Below are positions 51,999 to 59,752 of a stretch of DNA of 64,000 nt, piece after piece. The stretch's first letter is position 1. Each line of letters opens with the position of its first letter. The notes beneath the pieces are model-generated. The model worked only from the letters and a program-made list of their open reading frames with translations, was not told the origin of the DNA and made no database searches. The position numbers and the translations under genes are program-made. The DNA comes from G965202665 sp965243835 (GTDB lineage Bacteria; Actinomycetota; Acidimicrobiia; Spongiisociales; Spongiisociaceae), in NCBI GenBank assembly GCA_965243835.1, contig OZ251578.1, positions 1,240,001-1,304,000 of the forward strand, read 5' to 3'.

Positions 51999-53291
51999 AT
52001 GGAAAGAAGCCCGCCCTCCGCACGGGATGCCCCGGTGGCGAGCGCCGCCTTAAAGCGCGTGGCGTCGGCGGCGGTTGCGATTTTGGCGCTGGCCGGGGTC
52101 GTGTTTACCATGTGGGCGACTTCGCGGTCGCGCGGGGAGTCTTTGTCCGCCTTGCCTGTCGGGGAGATTGGTTGCGTGGGTGACGATCGGGGTTCGTCCA
52201 GCTACATTATTCGACCCTTAGAGGTGCCGGATGTAAGAGCCGGTCAGGTTATTTTGGTTGCGGCTGACAGTAACGTATTGCAAGAGTTCGCGGTGATCGA
52301 TTTTGCCGGGCAAACCGGCAAATACTATTTGTGTCCCCGGTATAGAGCACCAGTCCGGATCGGGTCGGTTTCCTTCACGACCCGAGGTGGTATATTGGCT
52401 ACCGCCTACGATAACCAAGCTGTTTATCTGTTTCCCGATGCCGACTTGAATGCCCCGCCGGTTATCTTTGATTTACCGGAAGCCGATAGCCTGGTTCGGG
52501 ATAACTTGTACGCCGTTCCCGATGCAACGGGTGATAAAATATGGGTAGTTCGCTCTACAAGTTATGAAACCATTGTAAATCTATACAATACTGATTCTGA
52601 TATTTTGAATACTATGGAAATGACCGGCCGCTACCGACCGGCGGGCGTTTTAACCCATGCCCTGGTTCTGAAAGGAAGGTCCGGCGTGGTGATGTTGGGA
52701 GAAGACGGCGCCGTTGCCCGGCTTTTCGACTGCCCGGACCGGGACGATTGCCCGGATGTTGCGGCCGTTTATGACAACTACGTGGCCTTGCTCGAGGAGT
52801 CCCGGACCACGACGCACCCCTCCGGCGTCTTTACGAAAGGCTTTGGCGATCAAGGACCGGTTACCGAGGTAATCTTTGGCGACCTGGTTGTTATTAATGT
52901 CGAAACGGGGACACAACACACGGTACCCAAACCTCTGTCGGGTAGCTGGTACGGAGATCCTGCCCTGTACGAAGAAGCGGGGGGAGATTTTGTCCGGATT
53001 AATTACTCGCCTAAGTTTTTGATGGAATTTGAAACCGGTGAAGGCTCTGGGTGGCGCGATTGGTCGCAATATGTGATTGACATTCGGGATCAAACTTACC
53101 GGCTTTTAAGAACCGGAACCGGTTCTGCCGATTCCAAGCCTCGTGTTTTCGAAACAAACGATCAACAATATTTTTTCTTCACTCCTTACAATAGAACCTT
53201 GTATAAAATAGATAGGGAAACAGGTAATAGAATACCGCTATTGACTTTACCGGATCGATTGGATGGATATTATGTTTATGACGTTCTTTAG
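51999..53291 (+). CDS. Membrane-anchored extracytoplasmic protein of unknown function, paralogue 1
   Basis: 430 residues. Short cytosolic start, one membrane helix (about 22-41, ASAAVAILALAGVVFTMW), then an all-beta ectodomain with repeating strands ending in segments such as YYLCPRYR, VYLFPDADL and IWVVRSTSYE, a pattern suggesting a beta-propeller. VINVETGTQHTVPKPLSGSW matches the next gene's VADLKTKEYLYTVPKPEPGSW, so the two are paralogues. It is conspicuously AT-richer than the flanking rel and hisS genes, which suggests transfer. No family recognised. Confidence 0.78.
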   Translation: MERSPPSARDAPVASAALKRVASAAVAILALAGVVFTMWATSRSRGESLSALPVGEIGCVGDDRGSSSYIIRPLEVPDVRAGQVILVAADSNVLQEFAVIDFAGQTGKYYLCPRYRAPVRIGSVSFTTRGGILATAYDNQAVYLFPDADLNAPPVIFDLPEADSLVRDNLYAVPDATGDKIWVVRSTSYETIVNLYNTDSDILNTMEMTGRYRPAGVLTHALVLKGRSGVVMLGEDGAVARLFDCPDRDDCPDVAAVYDNYVALLEESRTTTHPSGVFTKGFGDQGPVTEVIFGDLVVINVETGTQHTVPKPLSGSWYGDPALYEEAGGDFVRINYSPKFLMEFETGEGSGWRDWSQYVIDIRDQTYRLLRTGTGSADSKPRVFETNDQQYFFFTPYNRTLYKIDRETGNRIPLLTLPDRLDGYYVYDVL

Positions 53292-54639
53292 CAAACGGAC
53301 CTGCCTTAGTTGGTTATCGATGCTGTTGGCGACCGTCCTGATAACAGGTTGCGCTCCATCCTCCGCGGAGGACGTTGCCGATGCCACCGACGGCGGGCCG
53401 TCTTCGGTTGCGGAAGCGGTTTCTTCTTCTACGGTCGCTCGCACGAACGCTACTACTACTACTACCACCACCACTACCGTTGTTCCGAACTCGCGAAGGG
53501 AAGACTGCGATCAGGAAGAGCCAATTTCATTGCCTCCTGACATATCGGAGGCGGCTTGGGAGTGGGAGGGGCCGTCGCTGTCCGGCAAGGTTTTGGCTAC
53601 CAATGTTGACGAGGACTTGACCAGGATAATGATTATTGATTTGGACGGGCAAACAATGACTACCTATACCTTTCAACCGTCTTTTTTGTATTCTGATTTG
53701 GAATACTATCAGGAGGATGTCTCGCTTACTCAGGGCGGCGAAGTAGTGGCCGTATCCGGGCAGGGTTGTTCCGTCTATCTTTTTTCTAATTTAAGTAGCG
53801 AACCGAAAACATTTCCGGTTGATTGGCAATACCCGCAGGCGTTCACCAATCAGGACGGAACCAGACTGTGGATCGTCCAGCGTAGCGGGCCCAGCGACAC
53901 CGACTCCACTTTAATTAACGAATTCTATGTACGAAATGGTCAAAGTTTTACCTCCAAAATACTGGATGAGCCCTATTTTGCGGAGGCGGTGGTAAACAAC
54001 AAACTAATAATGTTATCCGAGAACGAAAGAATAATATTGGAAAACGGGCTGGTCAACCGGCTAATTCGTTGTAATAGATTTAATCTTTCGGTATGCCCGG
54101 AGTTGGCAGGGGTTAGCGAACGGGAACTTATCGCTCTCGCCTATTACGAAAGCGTCAGGTTGTTTTTCACCGGTCCCGGCTATAAGGCGGGGCCCGAAGA
54201 ATACGATTATAATATAAACGAAATCATCGTAGCCGATTTGAAAACCAAAGAGTATTTGTACACGGTCCCCAAGCCGGAGCCCGGCTCCTGGAAAACGACA
54301 GGTCCGTTTCGGGACAGCCCTGTGCACGCCTCCGACGACTTGCTGGCGATGTTCGTTCCGGCGGAGGGCGATGTCTGGTCGTTGCATCGGATAAATATGG
54401 AGCAGGCGACTGTGGAACACTTGGTCACCGTGGACGACCGGACAATGTCGTCCGATTTCCGGGAAACGGGAGGCCGGGTGTGGCTGTCCGGGGAAGGCGA
54501 GGTTCTGTACACGGACGGATCCTCGGTCAGCCTGCTGGACCGGGAGACGGGTTCCCTGCGCCGGGCGGTAGCCCTGCCGGAGGGGTTTGCGGTGCGGGAC
54601 GTCGGAGCGGCGGAGGGTTTTGTCGCACCCTCCGGCTAA
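53263..54639 (+). CDS. Lipoprotein of unknown function, paralogue 2
   Basis: 458 residues, starting 29 bases inside the upstream gene. Signal peptide with lipobox LITGC (Cys 30), then an acidic linker and a run of nine Thr residues encoded by ACT/ACC triplets, followed by a beta-rich ectodomain with the same layout as paralogue 1 (VYLFSNLSSEP, LWIVQRSGPSD, YTVPKPEPGSW). AT-rich through most of its length and returning to high GC in the last 300 bases. Predicted to sit outside the membrane; ligand unknown. Confidence 0.8.
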   Translation: MDIMFMTFFSKRTCLSWLSMLLATVLITGCAPSSAEDVADATDGGPSSVAEAVSSSTVARTNATTTTTTTTTVVPNSRREDCDQEEPISLPPDISEAAWEWEGPSLSGKVLATNVDEDLTRIMIIDLDGQTMTTYTFQPSFLYSDLEYYQEDVSLTQGGEVVAVSGQGCSVYLFSNLSSEPKTFPVDWQYPQAFTNQDGTRLWIVQRSGPSDTDSTLINEFYVRNGQSFTSKILDEPYFAEAVVNNKLIMLSENERIILENGLVNRLIRCNRFNLSVCPELAGVSERELIALAYYESVRLFFTGPGYKAGPEEYDYNINEIIVADLKTKEYLYTVPKPEPGSWKTTGPFRDSPVHASDDLLAMFVPAEGDVWSLHRINMEQATVEHLVTVDDRTMSSDFRETGGRVWLSGEGEVLYTDGSSVSLLDRETGSLRRAVALPEGFAVRDVGAAEGFVAPSG

Positions 54640-54651
54640 CCTCCACCGGTA

Positions 54652-55314
54652 ATGCTGATCGAACAAAGCGAACTCTGGTTGGCCGCCACCAACGCCTACG
54701 TAGTCGCCCCCGAGTCGGGCGGCTTGGCCGCGGTGGTGTACGCCCCGCCCGACGGGGACGGCGTTCTGGACCTGTTGGCCCGCTACGACCTGACCCCGGC
54801 GGCCTTGCTGATAACCCACGGGCATGTGGACCATGTGGGAGGGGCGGGCCGGCTGACCGCCTCCGGCGGGATAGCCGCCTACATCCACCCCGACGACGAT
54901 TTTCTGACCGGCGATCCCGAAGCCCAGTTGCGAGCCCTGTTCCGGGAGATCCCCCCCGGCGACTATGACCCGCCCGCTCAGTACCAGCCCCTCTGGGACG
55001 GCCTGTCCCTGGATGTGGCGGGGGTGCGCTTCGAAGTCCTGCACACACCCGGGCACACTCCGGGCCATTGTTGCTTCCACCTCCCCGCCGAGGGCGTCCT
55101 GTTCTCCGGCGATCAGCTCTTCGCGGGCTCCATCGGACGCACCGACCTGCCCGGCGGGGACTATCAGACGTTGCTGGACAGCATGGAGAAGCGGGTGTTG
55201 CCCCTGGATGACGAGACCCGGGTTCTCCCCGGCCACGGACCGTCCACCACCATCGGGCGGGAACGCCGCACCAACCCTTTCCTGTTCGGCCTGTCCCGGG
55301 AGCGCGTCCGATGA
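54652..55314 (+). CDS. Metallo-beta-lactamase-fold hydrolase (glyoxalase II-like)
   Basis: 220 residues. Binuclear metal site complete: THGHVDHVGG (55-64), later LHTPGHTPGH and FSGDQLFAG, and the C-terminal LPGHGPSTTIGRE. This MBL protein commonly precedes hisS in actinobacteria; the substrate, probably a thioester, is inferred. It overlaps hisS by four bases. Confidence 0.9.
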   Translation: MLIEQSELWLAATNAYVVAPESGGLAAVVYAPPDGDGVLDLLARYDLTPAALLITHGHVDHVGGAGRLTASGGIAAYIHPDDDFLTGDPEAQLRALFREIPPGDYDPPAQYQPLWDGLSLDVAGVRFEVLHTPGHTPGHCCFHLPAEGVLFSGDQLFAGSIGRTDLPGGDYQTLLDSMEKRVLPLDDETRVLPGHGPSTTIGRERRTNPFLFGLSRERVR

Positions 55315-56555
55315 ATCTGCGCGCCCCCAAGGGCACCGATGACCTGTTGCCCCCCGAATCCCGGATATGGAGGCGGCTGTTGCGGGTGTGGGACACGCTT
55401 ACCGAACGCTACGGCTACGAGCTGGTTTCCACCCCCGTCTTCGAAAGCGCCGAACTGTTCGCCCGGGGGGTGGGGGAGCACACCGAGGTGGTGGAGAAGC
55501 AGATGTACACCTTTCAGGACCGCAAAGGCCGCCGTCTCACCCTGCGTCCCGAGAACACGGCCGGAGTGGTGCGGGCCTACCTGCAGGCGGGACGGGCCGG
55601 CGAGTTCAAAGGGGCCTACTCGGGTCCCATGTTCCGCCACGAACGGCCGCAGGAGGGCCGTCGCCGCCAGTTCTGGCAACTGGGGGTGGAATATCTGGGG
55701 ACCTCCGATGTGGAAGCCGACTTGGAGGTAATCGAAATCGGCTACCGGTACCTGCTGGAATGCGGCCTGGCGGATGTGGAAATCCTGCTCAATTCCATCG
55801 GCGACCCACCCGACCGGGAACGTTACCGCCGGGTTTTGGCCGATTGGCTGAACGAACGGCGCAACCTGCTCTCGCCCGATGTCCGGCAGCGCATAGATTC
55901 CAATCCGTTGCGGGCCCTGGATTCCAAAGCCGACCGGGAGGCGACCGCCGACGCCCCCGCCCCGGTGGATTTTCTGGGAGCGGAAACCGCCGCCCACTAC
56001 CTTCTGCTGAAAGAGGGCTTGGAGGAGCGGGGCATCGCCTACCGGGAGGAGCCGCGCCTGGTGCGGGGCCTGGACTACTACAACCGCACCGTGTTCGAAT
56101 ACGAACCGGCCGCTTATCAAGCCGCCCAGAAAGCGGTGGGAGGCGGCGGGCGCTACGACGGCCTGTCCGCCCTGCTGGGCGGGGGCCCCCTGCCCGGGGT
56201 AGGGCTGGCCCTGGGATTGGACCGCATCCTGGCCGCCCTGGGCGACCGCCCGGCCGCCCGGGCCCTGGACGTGTTCCTAGTGGTGGCCGACCCCGGGTTG
56301 CGGGCCATCGCCCAGGACTACGCCCGCCGCCTGCGGGCGGCCGGGGTGCGGTGCGACCTGACCGCCGGGCAGCGGCCGGTGAAAGCCCAGTTTCGGGCCG
56401 CCGACCGGCGGGACGCGGCGGCGGCCGCCATTATCGGAGCGGAATGGGAGGAGGGAATGGTCAAGGTGAAGGACCTCAGTTCCGGGGACGAGCGCACCAT
56501 GCCCGCCGGCGACCTGGCCTCCTGGGCCCGCACTTCGGGGCGTGCGGCGCCGTGA
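55311..56555 (+). CDS. hisS: Histidyl-tRNA synthetase
   Basis: 414 residues. Class II enzyme with motif 1 (GYELVSTPVFESAELF), motif 2 (GPMFRHERPQEGRRRQFWQLGVE), the histidine-specific LVRGLDYYNRTVFEY and GGGGRYDGL, and motif 3 (GVGLALGLDRIL), then an anticodon-binding domain. Start overlaps the previous stop as ATGA and its stop overlaps aspS as GTGA. Confidence 0.97.
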   Translation: MNLRAPKGTDDLLPPESRIWRRLLRVWDTLTERYGYELVSTPVFESAELFARGVGEHTEVVEKQMYTFQDRKGRRLTLRPENTAGVVRAYLQAGRAGEFKGAYSGPMFRHERPQEGRRRQFWQLGVEYLGTSDVEADLEVIEIGYRYLLECGLADVEILLNSIGDPPDRERYRRVLADWLNERRNLLSPDVRQRIDSNPLRALDSKADREATADAPAPVDFLGAETAAHYLLLKEGLEERGIAYREEPRLVRGLDYYNRTVFEYEPAAYQAAQKAVGGGGRYDGLSALLGGGPLPGVGLALGLDRILAALGDRPAARALDVFLVVADPGLRAIAQDYARRLRAAGVRCDLTAGQRPVKAQFRAADRRDAAAAAIIGAEWEEGMVKVKDLSSGDERTMPAGDLASWARTSGRAAP

Positions 56556-58327
56556 ACCCCTACCGCACCCATCGCGCGGCGCAGATGACCCCGCAACTGG
56601 TCGGGGAGCGGGTGCGGCTGGCCGGCTGGGCTGCGCGGGTGCGCGACCTGGGCGGCGTCCTGTTCTTCGATCTGCGGGACGCCGGCGGTCTGGTGCAGGC
56701 GCGGGTGGACCCGGAGCGGGTTCCGCAGGCGGCGGGGCTGAAGATGGAATACTGCGTTTCCGTGTCCGGAGTCCTGCGCCGCCGCCCGGAGGGGAGCGAA
56801 AACCCGGATTTGGAAACCGGGGAGGTGGAGGTGGACGCGGACGAAGTGACCGTTTTGGGGCCCGCCGACCCCCTCCCCTTTATGATCGAGGATCGCATCA
56901 CCGCCGAGGAGTCCCTCCGCCTGCGGCATCGTTACCTGGATTTGCGCCGTCCCCGCATGGCCGCCAACCTGCGGGCCCGCAGCGGGGTGATCCGGGCCAT
57001 CCGGGAAACCCTGGACGGGCTGGGTTTCCTGGATGTGGAAACCCCCACCCTCGTCAACTCCACCCCGGAGGGGGCCCGCGATTTCCTGGTTCCCAGCCGC
57101 TACCGGCCCGGTCGTTGCTACGCCCTCCCGCAAAGCCCGCAACTTTTCAAGCAGTTGTTGATGATCTCCGGCGTGGAACGTTACTACCAGATCGCCCGTT
57201 GCTACCGGGACGAGGACACCCGGGCCGACCGGCAGGCGGAGTTCACGCAACTGGATATGGAAGGCTCCTTCTGGGGGAGGGAGGGGGTGCTGGAGGCCGT
57301 GGAACAGGTGATGGCGGAGGTGATCCGCAGGCAACGGGGAGAGGAAATCGCCCTGCCCCTGCCCCGCCTCACCTATCAGGAGGCGCTGGACCGTTACGGC
57401 ACCGACAAACCCGATCTGCGCTTCGGAATGGAGATCGCCGACCTGACCGGGGTGTTCGCGGACACCGCCTTCCGGGGCTTCGCGGGCGCGTTGGCGGCCG
57501 GGGGCGCGGTGCGGGGAATCAACCTGGGCCCCCGGGAAATGTCCCGGGCGGAGCTGGACGGGTTGATCGACCGGGCCCGGGAGCTGGGGGCGGCCGGGCT
57601 GGTGTGGGCCGTGGCGGAGGCGGACGGCGGCCTGCGTTCCCCGGTGGCCAAGTTCCTCTCCGCCGCCGAAATCGCCGGGATCGTCCAAACCTTGCAGGCC
57701 CGGCCGGGGGACGTCCTGGCCCTGGCGGCCGACGCCCCGGAAAGGGCGGGGGAGGTTCTGGGGACCATTCGCCTGGACTTGGGCCGTCCCGCCGGCCACG
57801 ACCGCCTGGCCTTGCTGTGGGTGGTGGATTTCCCGATGTTCGAGGAGGGAGGGGAGGGCGTTCCGGTTCCCTCCCACCACCCTTTCACCGCCCCGGCCTC
57901 GGTGGAGGAAATGCGGGAGCGCCCGTTGCAGGCCGCGGCGCAGGCCTACGACCTGGTGCTGAACGGGTCCGAGTTGGGGTCGGGGTCGGTCCGCATCCAC
58001 GACCCGGACACGCAACGGGCCGTGTTCGACATACTGGGCGTCTCCCCGCAGGAGGCGGAAACCCGGTTCGGATGGTTTTTGGAGGCCCTGCGTTACGGAA
58101 CCCCGCCCCACGCCGGGTTCGCGATCGGCATCGACCGACTGGTGGCCATCCTGCGCAACGAGTCCGGAATCCGGGAGGTGATTCCCTTCCCCAAAACCCA
58201 GACCGGGGCGGACCCGCTCACCGGCGCTCCGACCGCCGTGCCCGACGCCCAGTTGCGGGAGTTGGGTCTGGACCTGTCCGCCGCCGCCCGCCGCGCTCTG
58301 GAGGCCGACTCCGACGGGGGTGGGTGA
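56552..58327 (+). CDS. aspS: Aspartyl-tRNA synthetase
   Basis: 591 residues from GTG 56552. Bacterial-type AspRS: OB-fold anticodon domain (VRLAGWAARVRDLGGVLFFDLRD), motif 1 (LDGLGFLDVETPTLVNSTPEGARDFLVPSR), motif 2 (YYQIARCYRDEDTRADRQAEFTQLDME), a GAD insertion domain and motif 3 (GFAIGIDRLVAIL). Whether it is strictly discriminating cannot be read here. GTGA overlaps on both sides. Confidence 0.96.
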   Translation: MNPYRTHRAAQMTPQLVGERVRLAGWAARVRDLGGVLFFDLRDAGGLVQARVDPERVPQAAGLKMEYCVSVSGVLRRRPEGSENPDLETGEVEVDADEVTVLGPADPLPFMIEDRITAEESLRLRHRYLDLRRPRMAANLRARSGVIRAIRETLDGLGFLDVETPTLVNSTPEGARDFLVPSRYRPGRCYALPQSPQLFKQLLMISGVERYYQIARCYRDEDTRADRQAEFTQLDMEGSFWGREGVLEAVEQVMAEVIRRQRGEEIALPLPRLTYQEALDRYGTDKPDLRFGMEIADLTGVFADTAFRGFAGALAAGGAVRGINLGPREMSRAELDGLIDRARELGAAGLVWAVAEADGGLRSPVAKFLSAAEIAGIVQTLQARPGDVLALAADAPERAGEVLGTIRLDLGRPAGHDRLALLWVVDFPMFEEGGEGVPVPSHHPFTAPASVEEMRERPLQAAAQAYDLVLNGSELGSGSVRIHDPDTQRAVFDILGVSPQEAETRFGWFLEALRYGTPPHAGFAIGIDRLVAILRNESGIREVIPFPKTQTGADPLTGAPTAVPDAQLRELGLDLSAAARRALEADSDGGG

Positions 58328-59721
58328 TCGGCGGCCAGTCCGGCTTCTGGGGCGGCGCGGGGGAGATGCGCCGCCGCCGGGCGGCCCCGCTGGCGGACCG
58401 GATGCGTCCCCGCACCCTGGACGAAGTGGCGGGCCAGCCCGCCCTGCTGTCCCCCGGGGCGGCTTTCCGCACCATGGTGGAAACGGGACGACCGGTGTCG
58501 ATGATCCTGTTCGGTCCGCCGGGGACCGGCAAGACCACCCTGGCCCGGCTGACGGCCTCCGAAACCGAGGCCGACTTCGCGCAGCTGTCCGCCTCCGCCC
58601 ACGGCGTGAAAGACGTACGGGAGGTTCTGGACCGGGCCCGGCGGCGCCTGGAGGAGGACGCGGGGCGCACGGTGCTGTTCCTGGACGAAATCCACCGTTT
58701 TAACAAAGCCCAGCAGGACGCCCTGCTCCCGGCGGTGGAGGACGGAACGGTGATCCTGGTGGGGGCCACCACCGAGAACCCGTTTTACGAGGTGAACTCC
58801 CCGTTGATCAGCCGCAGCGCACTGTTCCGCACCGAACCCCTCCTCCCCGGCGATTTGGGAGAGTTGCTGGACCGGGCCCTGGCCGACATGGATTACGGCT
58901 TGTCCGCCGCCGGCGGCCCCTCTTTCACCATGGAACCAGAGGCGCGCTTTTCCCTGGCGGAGCGGGCCGGGGGGGACGCCCGCCTGGCCCTGAACGTGTT
59001 GGAAGTGGCGGCGCTGGTGGCCACGGGGGCCGGGCGGGACGACATAACCGTGCCGGATGTGGAGGAGGCCCTGCAGAAGCGCATCATCCGCTACGACAAA
59101 AAAGGTGATCGCCATTACGACGTGATTTCCGCTTTCATCAAGTCCTTGCGAGGTTCCGACCCGGACGCCGCCCTCTACTGGCTGCACACCATGTTGGAGG
59201 CGGGGGAGGACCCGGAGTTCATCGCCCGGCGCATGGTGATCTTCGCCTCCGAGGACGTGGGTTTGGCCCGGCCGCAGGCCCTGCCCCAGGCGGTGGCCGC
59301 CGCCCACGCCCTGGCTTACGCAGGGTTGCCGGAGGCGGCCTTCAACCTGTCGCAAGCGGCCCTGTTCCTGGCCGTCTCCCCCAAATCGGATTCGGTCAAA
59401 ACGGGGATGGCGGCCGCCCGCAAGGCGGTGTCCGACACCCCGCAGGCGGTGGTTCCCGCCCATTTGCGCTCCACCGGCGGGCGGCTGGTCGGCGCGGCGG
59501 TGGACGGACGGGTCCCCGGTTACCGGAACCCGCACGACTACCCGGACCATTTGGCGGAGCAGGCCTATCTGCCGGAGGCGGCGCGGGGGATGGTCCTGTT
59601 CCGTCCCACCGCCCAGGGGGAGGAGGCGGAAACGGCCCGGCGGCTGGCCGATTGGGACGCCCGGCTGGGACGCCCGCCCCGCCTCCCGCCCCCCGCCGCG
59701 CCCTCCGGGGAGCCGGGTTAA
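58324..59721 (+). CDS. rarA: Replication-associated recombination protein RarA (MgsA)
   Basis: 465 residues from GTG 58324 (GTGA overlap with aspS); an ATG at 58366 is also in frame and would remove 14 residues. AAA+ clamp-loader-like ATPase acting at stalled forks: LADRMRPRTLDEVAGQPALL, Walker A FGPPGTGKTT (about 63-72), Walker B LFLDEIHRFNKAQQDALLP, sensor VGATTENPFYEVN, and the C-terminal tetramerisation domain with YDKKGDRHYDVISAFIKSLRGSDPDAALYWLHTML (family hallmark). Confidence 0.95.
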   Translation: MIGGQSGFWGGAGEMRRRRAAPLADRMRPRTLDEVAGQPALLSPGAAFRTMVETGRPVSMILFGPPGTGKTTLARLTASETEADFAQLSASAHGVKDVREVLDRARRRLEEDAGRTVLFLDEIHRFNKAQQDALLPAVEDGTVILVGATTENPFYEVNSPLISRSALFRTEPLLPGDLGELLDRALADMDYGLSAAGGPSFTMEPEARFSLAERAGGDARLALNVLEVAALVATGAGRDDITVPDVEEALQKRIIRYDKKGDRHYDVISAFIKSLRGSDPDAALYWLHTMLEAGEDPEFIARRMVIFASEDVGLARPQALPQAVAAAHALAYAGLPEAAFNLSQAALFLAVSPKSDSVKTGMAAARKAVSDTPQAVVPAHLRSTGGRLVGAAVDGRVPGYRNPHDYPDHLAEQAYLPEAARGMVLFRPTAQGEEAETARRLADWDARLGRPPRLPPPAAPSGEPG

Positions 59722-59752
59722 ACAAGGGCGCCGGGCTAACCTGGACCGGGCT

